From assembly GCF_001045465.1 (NCBI RefSeq), contig NZ_LFND01000006.1, forward strand, positions 186,001 through 250,000: 64,000 bases of DNA, given 5' to 3'. Position 1 is the first letter of the stretch. Every line of letters begins with the position of its first letter. Origin of the DNA: Chryseobacterium angstadtii. GTDB taxonomy: Bacteria; Bacteroidota; Bacteroidia; Flavobacteriales; Weeksellaceae. A model generated the notes under the pieces. The model saw only the letters and a program-made list of their open reading frames with translations, did no database searches and was not told the DNA's origin. Below are positions 25,284-34,411 of the stretch, piece after piece. Made by a program: the position numbers and the translations under genes.

Positions 25284-27698
25284 ATGAAAAGGTTTTTAGT
25301 TTTATTGTTTTTAATGATGTATTTCTTTGGTTACTCTCAATCAAAGATCAGGGTCATTGACGAAACTGATCATCAGCCTGTATCCAACGCAAAAATTTCC
25401 TGTGACGGAAAGATTCTGGGCTTCACAGATACCACGGGTTTTCTGGAATTTAAGGCTTCATGCAGCACTATTGAAATTGAGGCAGACCGCTACGAAAAAG
25501 AAACAGCCGATGTAGAAGCTGATATGGAAGTTTCCCTGCTGAAAAAAGCATTAAAAACTACCAAAATTGAAGAAGTCGTTATTGAAGACCGAAGTGATCC
25601 CAGGGCTCTTGAGATTCTCAAAAAAGTAAATAAGCTCTTTAAGGAAAACTCTCCTAAAAGTTTAGATTCCTATGCCTTTAAATCTTACGAAAAGGTATCT
25701 ATGGATATTGATCAGGATAGTATTAAGCAGTTTAACAACTTTTTTAATGACTCCAATCTTTTTAAGAAAAAAAGAGAAAAAGATTCGTTGAATAACCTCT
25801 CTGCCAAGCAGATTTTTTCAAAAAGCAAACTCTTCTTATGGGAAAGGGCTCAGGGGTTTTTATATTCCAAAAAATACGGTGAAAAAATCAATATTCTTGA
25901 TAACAGAATTTCCGGTCTCAAACAGCCAATCTATGAGATGATTGCCATCCAGCAGAGCAACCGTGACAAAATTCCAAACCAGATCAAGCAGGAAAACAGA
26001 GGGCTTTACCGCTTTTTCCTTTCGGATACTATTGAAGTCAACGGAAGAAAAACATTTCTGATCCGCTTCCGTGAAGTGAATTACAAAAAACCGGATAAAA
26101 GAAGAAAGTACAATGGTGCTATCTACGTAGATACCGAAACCTACGGCATTCAAAAGATTGAAAATTTCAGTAAAAATAAAAACGACGGGATCATCACCAG
26201 TACCTGGGTTTTCTATAATAACAAATGGTTTCTTGCTCAGGAAAAGGTAAAACTCAGGATGAGCAGAGTGGCCATGGAAGAGGAAAAAAAAGAAAAAACG
26301 GAAGAACATCCCGAAAAGAAAGATAAAACCAGCTTTGGGACCTACGCTTTTCTAACCTCTACCTATTTTGATTTTAAATCTCCTATTGAAGAGGATAAAC
26401 GCGATTTCAAAGGCTATACGTTTTCGGTAAAAAATGCAGACGGACATCTTCTTGACCAATACCGCACCGATCCTCTGACAGAAAGGGAACGTAATACCTA
26501 TACCACGATAGACAGCCTCGGCAGAAAGTATAATATAGACAGCAAAGCGAAAATACTGACGGGACTTATTAACGGACAGATCAGAGCCGGTATTGTAGAT
26601 TTTGCCGTAGATGAAATTGTAAACTATAACTTATATGAAGGATTCAGACTTGGTTTAAAGGCCAAACTCAATGAAACTTTCAATCCTTATTTCTCGCCGG
26701 ATTATTATTTTGCATACGGTTTTAAAGACGATAAATGGAAGTATGGAATCGGTCTGGATATGAAAACCAGTCTGGATAAAAATTCATTCTTCAGGATTGA
26801 ATATTATAACGATGTAACGGCATCCGGAGAGTTTTACAGGAGACTTTGGAACTTCAAGATGAGAATGATGAACTATGGTAATAATATCAACAACGATAAA
26901 TATTATCATTTCAGAGGAGGTTCACTTTCTTACCTGAATGATGTGACCAACGGGCTCACTTTAGTTTTTGCCGTCAAAAGGAATATTGAAGAAGCCAAAT
27001 TTGATTACGCGTTCCGTGGAAGAAGCGGTGAATTTGATAACTTTAATACCCTGTTTACTTTAAAATATTCTCCGAATTCTACCAACATCATGACGCCTCA
27101 GGGAAAATCAATCATTGATCAGAAATATCCTGAACTGTATTTCAACTATGAACAGAGTTACAAAGCATTGGGTGGAGATTTCAATTATACCCGTTTTGAT
27201 GCCCTGTTTGTTCATAATTTTAAAACCATGTTAGGAACTACCGGATTCAGGCTTTATGGCGGAATGGTATTGGGGGAAGCTCCTATCTGGAAACACTTTA
27301 CCATGAATGGTCTGGCTTCTCCGAGAAAAGATTTCAATTTCAACCTGACGTCTTATCTTGGCTTTGCAACACTGGAAGGAGGAAAATATTACAATGATAA
27401 ATTCGTTGCGTACTATTTTACCCATAAACTTCCTCTCTATTTCAAAAGTTTCGGGCAGAATATTTCCAGCTTTGATTTTGTACTGAGAGGAACCATCGGA
27501 GATATGCAGCACCCTGAATATCATCAGTTTAAATTCAGAAAACTGGATCATCTTTATCAGGAAGTAGGACTTGAATGGAATAACTTCCTGTCCAGCTACT
27601 TCAATTTAGGTCTGTTTTATAGGGTTGGATATTATACTACGCCCAACTTCAAGCAGAATTTTGCCATCCAGTTCAAGTTGAAAGTTTTGGAATTTTAA
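25284..27698 (+). CDS. DUF5686 outer-membrane protein with carboxypeptidase-regulatory-like N-domain
   Basis: 804 residues. Signal peptide about 1-18 (ends FFGYSQ). Residues about 20-90 form the small beta-sandwich carboxypeptidase-D-regulatory-like domain (VSNAKISCDGKILGFTDTTG). The rest matches DUF5686: YTFSVKNADGHLLDQYRTDPLTERERNTY split over the mid part, then a long C-terminal run of alternating aromatic beta strands ending KVLEF, typical of an outer-membrane barrel. The family's function is not known to me; the N-domain is shared with TonB-dependent transporters. It stands alone between repeats and a small gene. Confidence 0.82.
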   Translation: MKRFLVLLFLMMYFFGYSQSKIRVIDETDHQPVSNAKISCDGKILGFTDTTGFLEFKASCSTIEIEADRYEKETADVEADMEVSLLKKALKTTKIEEVVIEDRSDPRALEILKKVNKLFKENSPKSLDSYAFKSYEKVSMDIDQDSIKQFNNFFNDSNLFKKKREKDSLNNLSAKQIFSKSKLFLWERAQGFLYSKKYGEKINILDNRISGLKQPIYEMIAIQQSNRDKIPNQIKQENRGLYRFFLSDTIEVNGRKTFLIRFREVNYKKPDKRRKYNGAIYVDTETYGIQKIENFSKNKNDGIITSTWVFYNNKWFLAQEKVKLRMSRVAMEEEKKEKTEEHPEKKDKTSFGTYAFLTSTYFDFKSPIEEDKRDFKGYTFSVKNADGHLLDQYRTDPLTERERNTYTTIDSLGRKYNIDSKAKILTGLINGQIRAGIVDFAVDEIVNYNLYEGFRLGLKAKLNETFNPYFSPDYYFAYGFKDDKWKYGIGLDMKTSLDKNSFFRIEYYNDVTASGEFYRRLWNFKMRMMNYGNNINNDKYYHFRGGSLSYLNDVTNGLTLVFAVKRNIEEAKFDYAFRGRSGEFDNFNTLFTLKYSPNSTNIMTPQGKSIIDQKYPELYFNYEQSYKALGGDFNYTRFDALFVHNFKTMLGTTGFRLYGGMVLGEAPIWKHFTMNGLASPRKDFNFNLTSYLGFATLEGGKYYNDKFVAYYFTHKLPLYFKSFGQNISSFDFVLRGTIGDMQHPEYHQFKFRKLDHLYQEVGLEWNNFLSSYFNLGLFYRVGYYTTPNFKQNFAIQFKLKVLEF

Positions 27699-27746
27699 AA
27701 ACCTTTCCATACTTTTTATCTTTTTAAACTAGAATTTAAACAAAAT

Positions 27747-27786
27747 CATAAATACATAAATACATAAATACATAAATACATAAAAT
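27747..27786 (+). repeat. Octanucleotide tandem repeat in a 5' leader
   Basis: Four exact CATAAATA units from 27747 to 27778 plus a partial fifth. It ends eight bases before the ATG of the 78-residue gene, inside its leader. Change in unit number could alter spacing of expression signals. Confidence 0.85.
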
Positions 27787-27793
27787 CAAAAAC

Positions 27794-28030
27794 ATGCAGA
27801 CAATAGAAATTAAAGCGGAACAGTTTTTTGAATTATTAAAATTAAAAGACACTTCAATGTGGGAGATTTTCTCTCAAATGATTGATGGTAATGAAAAAGA
27901 GATCATATTTTTAGATAACGAAGAAAAAATTCTGTTCAATTATGTCCTTCCTTCAGCACAGGAAAAATTGGAAGAAGACAGAAAGGAGTTTTCAAAACAA
28001 TTTTCAGATAAATTGGCTAACTTCAATTAA
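27794..28030 (+). CDS. Small hypothetical protein
   Basis: 78 residues, acidic, no membrane segment or Cys. The opening MQTIEIKAEQFFELLKLKDT and the EEKILFNYVLPSAQEKLEEDR region look like a small alpha/beta protein with a C-terminal helix, somewhat like antitoxin-sized proteins, but no motif identifies it and no toxin gene adjoins. The M28 peptidase starts 9 bases after its stop, so the two are likely co-transcribed. Coding status rests on this spacing and on a protein-like composition. Confidence 0.6.
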   Translation: MQTIEIKAEQFFELLKLKDTSMWEIFSQMIDGNEKEIIFLDNEEKILFNYVLPSAQEKLEEDRKEFSKQFSDKLANFN

Positions 28031-28039
28031 AAATTTCAG

Positions 28040-29509
28040 ATGAATAAAAATTACCTGTTCTCTGTGTTGGGTATTTTCCTTTTCAGCTTCGGGAATGCTC
28101 AAAATTATAAAAAGCCGCTGGTTTCTGCCATCAAAGAATCAGACCTGAGGAAAGACATGTATGAGCTCGCCGCAGATCAGTTCTGGGGCCGTGAAGCCGG
28201 AACCCTGGACGAATTAAAAGTGTCGATGTGGCTGGCCGATAAAGCTAAAGAAGCCGGAATGAAACCTGCCGGTGACCACGGAACTTTCTTCCAGTTTTTT
28301 GATATGTACAGACATCAGGTGATTCCTCAAAGTACCTTGACAATTGGAAACAGCAGTCTGAAATTATGGAAAGATTTTCTGGTTGCAGAACCCGTCAATG
28401 CTTCTATTGATACTGAAGTTGTCTATGCCGGAAATGCCGAACCTGAAGAGCTTTCCAAGCTGAATATCAAAGGTAAAGTACTTGCAGTAAATGCTTCTGA
28501 GAAAAATATAGACCAGGAAATGACTCTTTTTGTGAGAAGATATCCCGGATTTGTAAGGACTAAATATTACAACAAAGCCTACGAGCTGGGAGCAAAAGCC
28601 ATTATTTTTATCACAGACGATATTTCTGAAAAAAGCTGGGTTGAAGTTGTACCTCAAATGACAAGAGGAACTTATGGCGTGGAAGGACTCCGGGAAAAAA
28701 TAACGGATAATATTCCTGTTTTATGGATTAAAAGAGAAAATGCAGGCTGGGTAAAAAACAATCCGAAAATTGCTCTGAATCTGATCACGGAAACCTACAA
28801 ATATCCATCCGTAAATATCATCGGAAAAATAGAAGGAACAGATCCCAAACTTAAAGAAGAATACGTTTTACTCAGCGGACATCAGGACCATGACGGGATC
28901 AGACATCCTGTAAAAAACGACACTATCTATAATGGAGCAGACGACAACGCCAGTACTTGTGTCGCCATGCTGGCTATGGCAAGAGCTTACAAAAAGCAGC
29001 CTGGAAAAAGAAGTATTTTATTTGTTTTCCATGGAGCCGAGGAAAGAGGATTATTGGGTTCCAGATGGCATGCCGCGCATCCTGTAGTTCCTAAAGAAAA
29101 GATTGTTGCCGTTCTGAACGGAGATATGATTGGAAGAAATGACAATAATGAAGCTGCTCTTCTGGGAGGAAATGCCCCTCATAAAAACTCTGAGGAACTG
29201 GTAAAAATGGCCGAAGAAGCCAATAATGAAAGTACAAAATTCAAATATTTAAAAGATTGGGATGCTCCTAACCATGCGGAATATTTCTACTTCAGAAGTG
29301 ATCATCTACCCTATGCAAAAGTGGGAATTCCTGCTGTATTTTTCACCAGCGTTCTGCACGACCAATACCATACTCCGCAGGATGAATCTGAAAATATCAA
29401 TTACAAAAAGCTCTATAAAATGACAGAATGGATGTACCGCACATCCTGGAAAGTGGCTAATAAAGCCGAACGTCCTAAAGTCATTTCAAATTTTACGATT
29501 GAGAGATAA
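28040..29509 (+). CDS. Secreted M28 family metallopeptidase with PA-like insert
   Basis: Signal peptide about 1-20 (ends FSFGNAQ). Zinc-binding motifs of M28 aminopeptidases are present in order: SGHQDHDG with H281, GADDNASTC, the catalytic EERGLLGS, NGDMIGRND and the terminal SDHLPYAKVGIPAVFFT. Residues about 110-240 form the inserted PA (protease-associated) domain. 489 residues is usual for the PA-M28 group. It should cleave N-terminal amino acids from peptides outside the cytoplasm. Follows a small gene by 9 bases and ends in a terminator. Confidence 0.92.
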   Translation: MNKNYLFSVLGIFLFSFGNAQNYKKPLVSAIKESDLRKDMYELAADQFWGREAGTLDELKVSMWLADKAKEAGMKPAGDHGTFFQFFDMYRHQVIPQSTLTIGNSSLKLWKDFLVAEPVNASIDTEVVYAGNAEPEELSKLNIKGKVLAVNASEKNIDQEMTLFVRRYPGFVRTKYYNKAYELGAKAIIFITDDISEKSWVEVVPQMTRGTYGVEGLREKITDNIPVLWIKRENAGWVKNNPKIALNLITETYKYPSVNIIGKIEGTDPKLKEEYVLLSGHQDHDGIRHPVKNDTIYNGADDNASTCVAMLAMARAYKKQPGKRSILFVFHGAEERGLLGSRWHAAHPVVPKEKIVAVLNGDMIGRNDNNEAALLGGNAPHKNSEELVKMAEEANNESTKFKYLKDWDAPNHAEYFYFRSDHLPYAKVGIPAVFFTSVLHDQYHTPQDESENINYKKLYKMTEWMYRTSWKVANKAERPKVISNFTIER

Positions 29510-29510
29510 C

Positions 29511-29544
29511 AAAAAAAGCTTCACGATTTGTGAAGCTTTCTTTT
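29511..29544 (+). terminator. Terminator after M28 peptidase
   Basis: 10-bp perfect stem (29515-29524 with 29530-29539), A-run before and T-rich tail after. Confidence 0.88.
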
Positions 29545-29589
29545 CATCATTGGGTTTATAGAATCTAATTATAAAAATTTCTTTTGGAA

Positions 29590-29931
29590 ATATTTGTGTT
29601 CATTTGTAAAATTTGTGTTTTAAAAAATCTGCGTCATCAGTAAAATCTGCACGAGATAATACCAATTCGGTTGGAGGCTTTTTTTCTGAATCTTCTTTTG
29701 TCTTGAAACAAAAGAAGCAAAAGTTCAAGACCAGGAAACTTCCACTAAAAATAAATCCTGTTCTCTAAAAATTCTAAAACTTGCGCGGATCTACTGTTTC
29801 TGCTTCGGTTCAATTCCTGTCCCGCGCTTCGGACAGTAGAATTTTCTTAACGTTCACAGCATTTATTTTCTTAACGCTCCATTTTCCTAAGTCGATTTCG
29901 TCGTCCTTACAAAAAATCAACCTCTGAAAAA
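29590..29931 (+). repeat. ~330-bp structured intergenic repeat, copy C
   Basis: Third copy, about 4.5 kb from copies A and B and in the same orientation. The core is again enclosed by the 14-bp inverted repeat (29748-29761 with 29856-29869), here with one mismatch. A trailing leader fragment follows. Confidence 0.88.
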
Positions 29932-29996
29932 ATCTGTATTCATCTGTAAAATCCGTGGTTAAAAAATCCGCGTCATCAGCAAAATCTGCGCGAGAT
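29932..29996 (+). repeat. Trailing leader fragment of copy C
   Basis: Same leader words as at 24398 and 25066, closing the third copy. Together with copy C it fills the 499-base spacer before ilvA. Confidence 0.78.
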
Positions 29997-30008
29997 AAAA
30001 CTAATATT

Positions 30009-31271
30009 CTAAATCAGCAGATTCATCAGAGACGGATCATTATTCAGATAATTCACAAAAAAATCGTGCTCTTTCATTTTGTTCATTAAAGGGGAAAAAT
30101 CTTTACTCTGCTTCAGCCCTATTCCTACCACAGCAATCCCCTTCTCCTTAGAATTTTTCTGAGTGTATTCAAAAAAAGTGATATCATCATTCGGTCCCAA
30201 GACGTTCATCACAAAATTTTTCAGAGCTCCGGGACGCTGCGCGAATCTTACGAGGAAATAATGTTTCAAACCTGCATGCAGAAGAGCTTTCTCTTTAATC
30301 TCTTCCATACGGGTAATATCATTATTGCTTCCACTGATGATACAAACTACATTCTTTCCTTTAATCTGTTCTCTGTATTTTTCAAGAACAGCTACTGAAA
30401 GGGCTCCCGCAGGCTCTACCACGACTGCATCTTTGTTGTAGAGAGAAAGAATCGTTTCACATACCATTCCTTCATCCACTACGGCCATATCATGCAGAAC
30501 ATCTTTGCAGATCTCAAAATTGAGACTTCCTACCTCCTGAACGGCGGCTCCATCTACAAAACGGCTGATCTTTTCAAGAAGAACCGGTTTTCCCCTTTCC
30601 AGCGCTTTTTTCATACTCGCAGCAGCAGATGGCTCGACTCCTATAATCTTCGTTTCCGGAGACAATTCCCTGAATACGGAACACACGCCCGCAGCCAGAC
30701 CTCCTCCGCCTACCGGAACAAAAAGATAATCAACAGGTTCTCCTGACTGTTCAAGGATCTCCAATGCCGCAGTAGCCTGCCCATCTATGATATCCTGATC
30801 ATCAAACGGATGAATAAATATCCCCTGATGATCTTTGCAGAACTTGACCGCTGCATCTTTCGCTTCATCAAAAGTATCCCCGTAAAGCACTACATCTATA
30901 TAATCTCCTCCAAACATTTTGACCTGCTCCAGCTTCTGTCCCGGAGTGGGTAAAGGCATGAAAATAGTCCCTTTCACCTTCATTGCACTACATGCAAAAG
31001 CCACTCCCTGAGCATGATTTCCCGCACTGGCACACACTACACCTTTGGCCAGACTCTCGGGTGACATTACTGCCATTTTATTATAAGCTCCACGGATCTT
31101 GTAAGATCTTACCCGCTGCAAATCCTCCCTTTTAAAACTTATTTTCGCTTCATAGTCAGCCGAAAGATGTGCATTGACTGCCAAAGGTGTCCTTACGATC
31201 ACCTTTTTCAATCTCTCGGCTGCTTTGTAGACGTTTCCTAAAACGGAAGGATACGTTTCTTCTTTCATCAT
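30009..31271 (-). CDS. ilvA: Threonine dehydratase (threonine ammonia-lyase)
   Basis: Makes 2-oxobutanoate from threonine, the entry to isoleucine synthesis. PLP lysine K58 is in RVRSYKIRGAYNK. The phosphate-binding GGGGL and the SAGNHAQG loop are present. The C-terminal ~85 residues (HYFLVRFAQRPGALKNFV) form one ACT-like regulatory domain, giving 420 residues, shorter than the two-ACT E. coli enzyme. ATG at 31268 is an alternative start. It is the last gene of the ilvE-D-B-N-C-A operon, 10 bases after ilvC. Confidence 0.95.
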   Translation of the reverse strand: MMKEETYPSVLGNVYKAAERLKKVIVRTPLAVNAHLSADYEAKISFKREDLQRVRSYKIRGAYNKMAVMSPESLAKGVVCASAGNHAQGVAFACSAMKVKGTIFMPLPTPGQKLEQVKMFGGDYIDVVLYGDTFDEAKDAAVKFCKDHQGIFIHPFDDQDIIDGQATAALEILEQSGEPVDYLFVPVGGGGLAAGVCSVFRELSPETKIIGVEPSAAASMKKALERGKPVLLEKISRFVDGAAVQEVGSLNFEICKDVLHDMAVVDEGMVCETILSLYNKDAVVVEPAGALSVAVLEKYREQIKGKNVVCIISGSNNDITRMEEIKEKALLHAGLKHYFLVRFAQRPGALKNFVMNVLGPNDDITFFEYTQKNSKEKGIAVVGIGLKQSKDFSPLMNKMKEHDFFVNYLNNDPSLMNLLI

Positions 31272-31281
31272 GATGTTTCCG

Positions 31282-32328
31282 TTAATTGTTCTCCGGTCTC
31301 AGGCTGCGGACGGTTTTACCCGCTCTCCACATTTCACTCTCTCTGAGTTCTGTAAGCTCTACTTCCAGTTTTTCTCTGTAATCAGGTTTGCTGTTGCTGT
31401 CTATGGATCGCTGAGCTTCATCTCCTTTGGCAACGCTGTCATAAAGTTCTTCAAACAATGGAGAAGTGGCATCTCTGAAACGTTTCCACCAGTCCAGGGC
31501 TCCTCTTTGTGCCGTGGTACTGCAATTGGCATACATCCAGTCCATTCCGTTTTCAGCAACCAGCGGCATCAATGATTGGGTTAATTCTTCCACGGTTTCG
31601 TTAAATGCTTCCGAAGGACTGTGCCCGTTCTTTCTCAGTACATCATATTGTGCGGCAAATATTCCCTGTACGGCTCCCATCAATGTTCCTCTTTCTCCGG
31701 CAAGGTCACTGTATACTTCTTTTTTAAAGTTGGTTTCAAATAAATAACCGCTTCCTATCGCTATTCCCAGGGCAGTTACCCTTTCTCTGGCTCTTCCGGT
31801 AGCATCCTGATAAACGGCAAAACTGCTGTTCAGTCCGCGATCCTGTAAAAACATTCTTCTCAGAGATGTTCCTGATCCTTTAGGAGCTACAAGGAATACA
31901 TCCACATCCGCCGGAGGAACAATTCCTGTACGTTCGTTAAAGGTAATTCCGAAACCATGTGAAAAATACAGCGCTTTTCCTGGAGTAAGATGTTCTTTAA
32001 CCTTTGGCCAATATTCAATCTGAGCTGCATCACTTAAAAGATAGCAGATCACCGTTCCTTTTTGAAGCGCCTCTTCTATTTCAAATAATGTTTCTCCGGG
32101 TACAAATCCGTCAGCTATTGCTTTATCCCATGATTTTGAGTTTCTTCTTTGCCCGACAATGACATTGATTCCGTTATCTTTCTGGTTAAGTGCCTGTCCC
32201 GGTCCCTGTACTCCATATCCGATCACTGCTACTACCTCATCTTTTAATACTTCCTGAGCTTTTTCCAGTGGGAACTCTTCTCTTGTCACTACGTTTTCTT
32301 CAACTCCGCCAAAATTCAATTTTGCCAT
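31282..32328 (-). CDS. ilvC: Ketol-acid reductoisomerase
   Basis: Converts acetolactate and acetohydroxybutyrate to dihydroxy acids with NADPH. The Rossmann motif is VIGYGVQGPGQALNQKDNG, followed by GQRRNSKSW whose Arg/Ser residues favour NADPH. The metal-binding Asp/Glu stretches (YSDLAGERGTLMG and the C-terminal knotted domain) are present. 348 residues, class I length. 45 bases after ilvN and 10 before ilvA. Confidence 0.97.
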   Translation of the reverse strand: MAKLNFGGVEENVVTREEFPLEKAQEVLKDEVVAVIGYGVQGPGQALNQKDNGINVIVGQRRNSKSWDKAIADGFVPGETLFEIEEALQKGTVICYLLSDAAQIEYWPKVKEHLTPGKALYFSHGFGITFNERTGIVPPADVDVFLVAPKGSGTSLRRMFLQDRGLNSSFAVYQDATGRARERVTALGIAIGSGYLFETNFKKEVYSDLAGERGTLMGAVQGIFAAQYDVLRKNGHSPSEAFNETVEELTQSLMPLVAENGMDWMYANCSTTAQRGALDWWKRFRDATSPLFEELYDSVAKGDEAQRSIDSNSKPDYREKLEVELTELRESEMWRAGKTVRSLRPENN

Positions 32329-32373
32329 TTTTTAAAATTTTTATTTATTATTGTTATTTAATTATATTCTTGA

Positions 32374-32655
32374 TCAGCTGGCACGTTCTACCGCTGTCAG
32401 ATAAGGGTTTTTATGATAGTGAACTTCCAGAACGTCCACCTGTTTCTCCATTTGCCGGGTAATCTTCTGTACAGACTCTTCCGTTTCCCGGATAACGATT
32501 ACAAACTTTTTTACTTTCTCCATTTCGGAAGGACCTGCACTGAAGTTCACAATAGAGATTCTTCTTCTCGAAAAAATAGCATTGATCCTGCCGATAAGAC
32601 CTAAAAAGTCTTCTGTATAAGCAGTAATGGTGTATTCTTTATTTTCTGATTTCAT
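32374..32655 (-). CDS. ilvN: Acetolactate synthase small (regulatory) subunit, ACT domain only
   Basis: 93 residues forming one ACT domain: TITAYTEDFLGLIGRINAIF, then RRRISIVNFSAGPSE. ACT domains bind valine for feedback inhibition. Usual IlvH is about 160 residues; this one lacks the second C-terminal domain and resembles the short IlvN/IlvM type. It follows ilvB by 17 bases, so equal co-expression with the catalytic subunit is expected. Confidence 0.92.
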   Translation of the reverse strand: MKSENKEYTITAYTEDFLGLIGRINAIFSRRRISIVNFSAGPSEMEKVKKFVIVIRETEESVQKITRQMEKQVDVLEVHYHKNPYLTAVERAS

Positions 32656-32672
32656 CTTGTTTTATTTATATT

Positions 32673-34400
32673 TTAAGCTTTATTATGGGTAAGTACGATC
32701 TCTGAAACGCTTTTCCCCTGTGGAATCATTGGAAAAACATTATGCTCTTTTCCGGTCATTACTTCCAGCAGAAAGGCTCCTTTATGGTGAAGCATTTCAC
32801 GAAGACCACCTTCTAATTCCTCTCTTTGGTTAATTCTTTTTCCCGGAACAGCATAACCTTTGGCAACCTGTACAAAATCCGGACTCTGAATATCTACCGA
32901 TGAATATCTCTCTTCATGAAACAGCTCCTGCCACTGTCTTACCATTCCCAGATAGCAGTTATTGAGGATCAGGATTTTTATATCGGGCTGATACTGCATC
33001 AGGGTTCCCAATTCCTGGATATTCATCTGGGCTCCTCCATCTCCCATCACTGCAATCACCGGAAGACCGGTTCCTCCATAAGCCGCTCCTATCGCTGCGG
33101 GAAGGCAGAATCCCATGGTTCCCAAACCTCCGCTGGTGATATTCGTTCTTGGAAACTTGAAGTCGGAATATCTGCAGGTAGCCATCTGATGCTGTCCCAC
33201 ATCGGTTACAATTACCGCTTCACCCTTAGTCATTTCGTTCAGATGGCGGATCACTTCACCCATAGTAATCTCTCCTTCTGAAGGATACAGCTCCTTGCTG
33301 ATCAGATTAATATGTTCAATTTCATGACAGTCCTGAAACCGCTGGTACCATCCCGGATATTGTTTTGGCTTAATCATGGCAGTAAGAATGGGCAGGGTTT
33401 GTTTACAGTTTCCAAGAACCGGAACATCTACTTTTACATTTTTATTGATTTCAGCTTTGTCTATATCCAGGTGAATAATTTTGGCTTGCTTGGCGTATTG
33501 ATCAAGTTTTCCGGTTACACGGTCATCAAAGCGCATTCCTATGGCGACCAAAACATCACATTCATTAGTTAGAATATTCGGACCGTAATTTCCGTGCATT
33601 CCTACCATTCCTACTGCCTGCGGATGATCTGTGGGAACAGCCCCCATTCCCAATACGGTCCAGGCTATGGGAATTCCGGATTTTTCAGCGAACTGCAGAA
33701 ATTCCTGCTCTGCCTTTCCCAGCAATATTCCCTGACCGGCAATGATGAACGGCCGTTCTGCATTATTGATCAGAGCAGATGCTTTTTCAATGTTTTCAAG
33801 ATTAGGAAAAGGATCTGGTCTGTAGCTTCGTAAAGAATCACAGGGAGTATATCCCGGGTCAAAAACCTTTTGCAGCTGGGCATTTTTGGTTACATCAATC
33901 AATACAGGGCCTGGGCGGCCGGATTTCGCAATATAAAATGCTTTTGCCAGTACTTCGGAAAGCTCGTTTGCATCGGTCACCTGATAATTCCATTTGGTAA
34001 CAGGACTTGTCACGTTCATCACATCTATTTCCTGAAAAGCATCAGTTCCCAGAAGATGTTCAAACACCTGTCCTGTGATGCATACAATGGGTGTATTATC
34101 CAGCAGTGCATCGGCTAATCCTGTCACCAGATTGGTTGCTCCGGGTCCGCTGGTTGCCAATACGACTCCCACTTCTCCTGATACTCTGGCCAGTCCCTGT
34201 GCAGCATGAACAGCTCCCTGCTCGTGGCGCACCAGAATATGTTCCAATTGATCTTTATAATCGTAAAGAGCATCATAGATCGGAATAATAGCTCCTCCCG
34301 GATATCCGAAAATGGTTTTTATCCCTTCCTGAATAAATGCTTCCAGGATGATCCGGCTTCCGCTGGTTTCTGTTTGTGTGGATATATTTAAGTTCTTCAT
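32673..34400 (-). CDS. ilvB: Acetolactate synthase large (catalytic) subunit
   Basis: 575 residues. ThDP-dependent synthase condensing pyruvate with pyruvate or 2-oxobutanoate. The catalytic Glu is in RHEQGAVHAAQG. The ThDP/Mg motif GDGGAQMN starts the C-terminal domain, and SGPGATNLVTGLADAL and IGMRFDDRVTG mark the N-terminal and FAD domains. Located 11 bases after ilvD and 17 before ilvN. Confidence 0.97.
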   Translation of the reverse strand: MKNLNISTQTETSGSRIILEAFIQEGIKTIFGYPGGAIIPIYDALYDYKDQLEHILVRHEQGAVHAAQGLARVSGEVGVVLATSGPGATNLVTGLADALLDNTPIVCITGQVFEHLLGTDAFQEIDVMNVTSPVTKWNYQVTDANELSEVLAKAFYIAKSGRPGPVLIDVTKNAQLQKVFDPGYTPCDSLRSYRPDPFPNLENIEKASALINNAERPFIIAGQGILLGKAEQEFLQFAEKSGIPIAWTVLGMGAVPTDHPQAVGMVGMHGNYGPNILTNECDVLVAIGMRFDDRVTGKLDQYAKQAKIIHLDIDKAEINKNVKVDVPVLGNCKQTLPILTAMIKPKQYPGWYQRFQDCHEIEHINLISKELYPSEGEITMGEVIRHLNEMTKGEAVIVTDVGQHQMATCRYSDFKFPRTNITSGGLGTMGFCLPAAIGAAYGGTGLPVIAVMGDGGAQMNIQELGTLMQYQPDIKILILNNCYLGMVRQWQELFHEERYSSVDIQSPDFVQVAKGYAVPGKRINQREELEGGLREMLHHKGAFLLEVMTGKEHNVFPMIPQGKSVSEIVLTHNKA

Positions 34401-34411
34401 TGTATTTTGTA

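Noticed and set aside
27747..27786. Considered as a CRISPR-like array
   Set aside because: Units are 8 bases with no spacers; it is a simple tandem repeat. No cas genes in the window.
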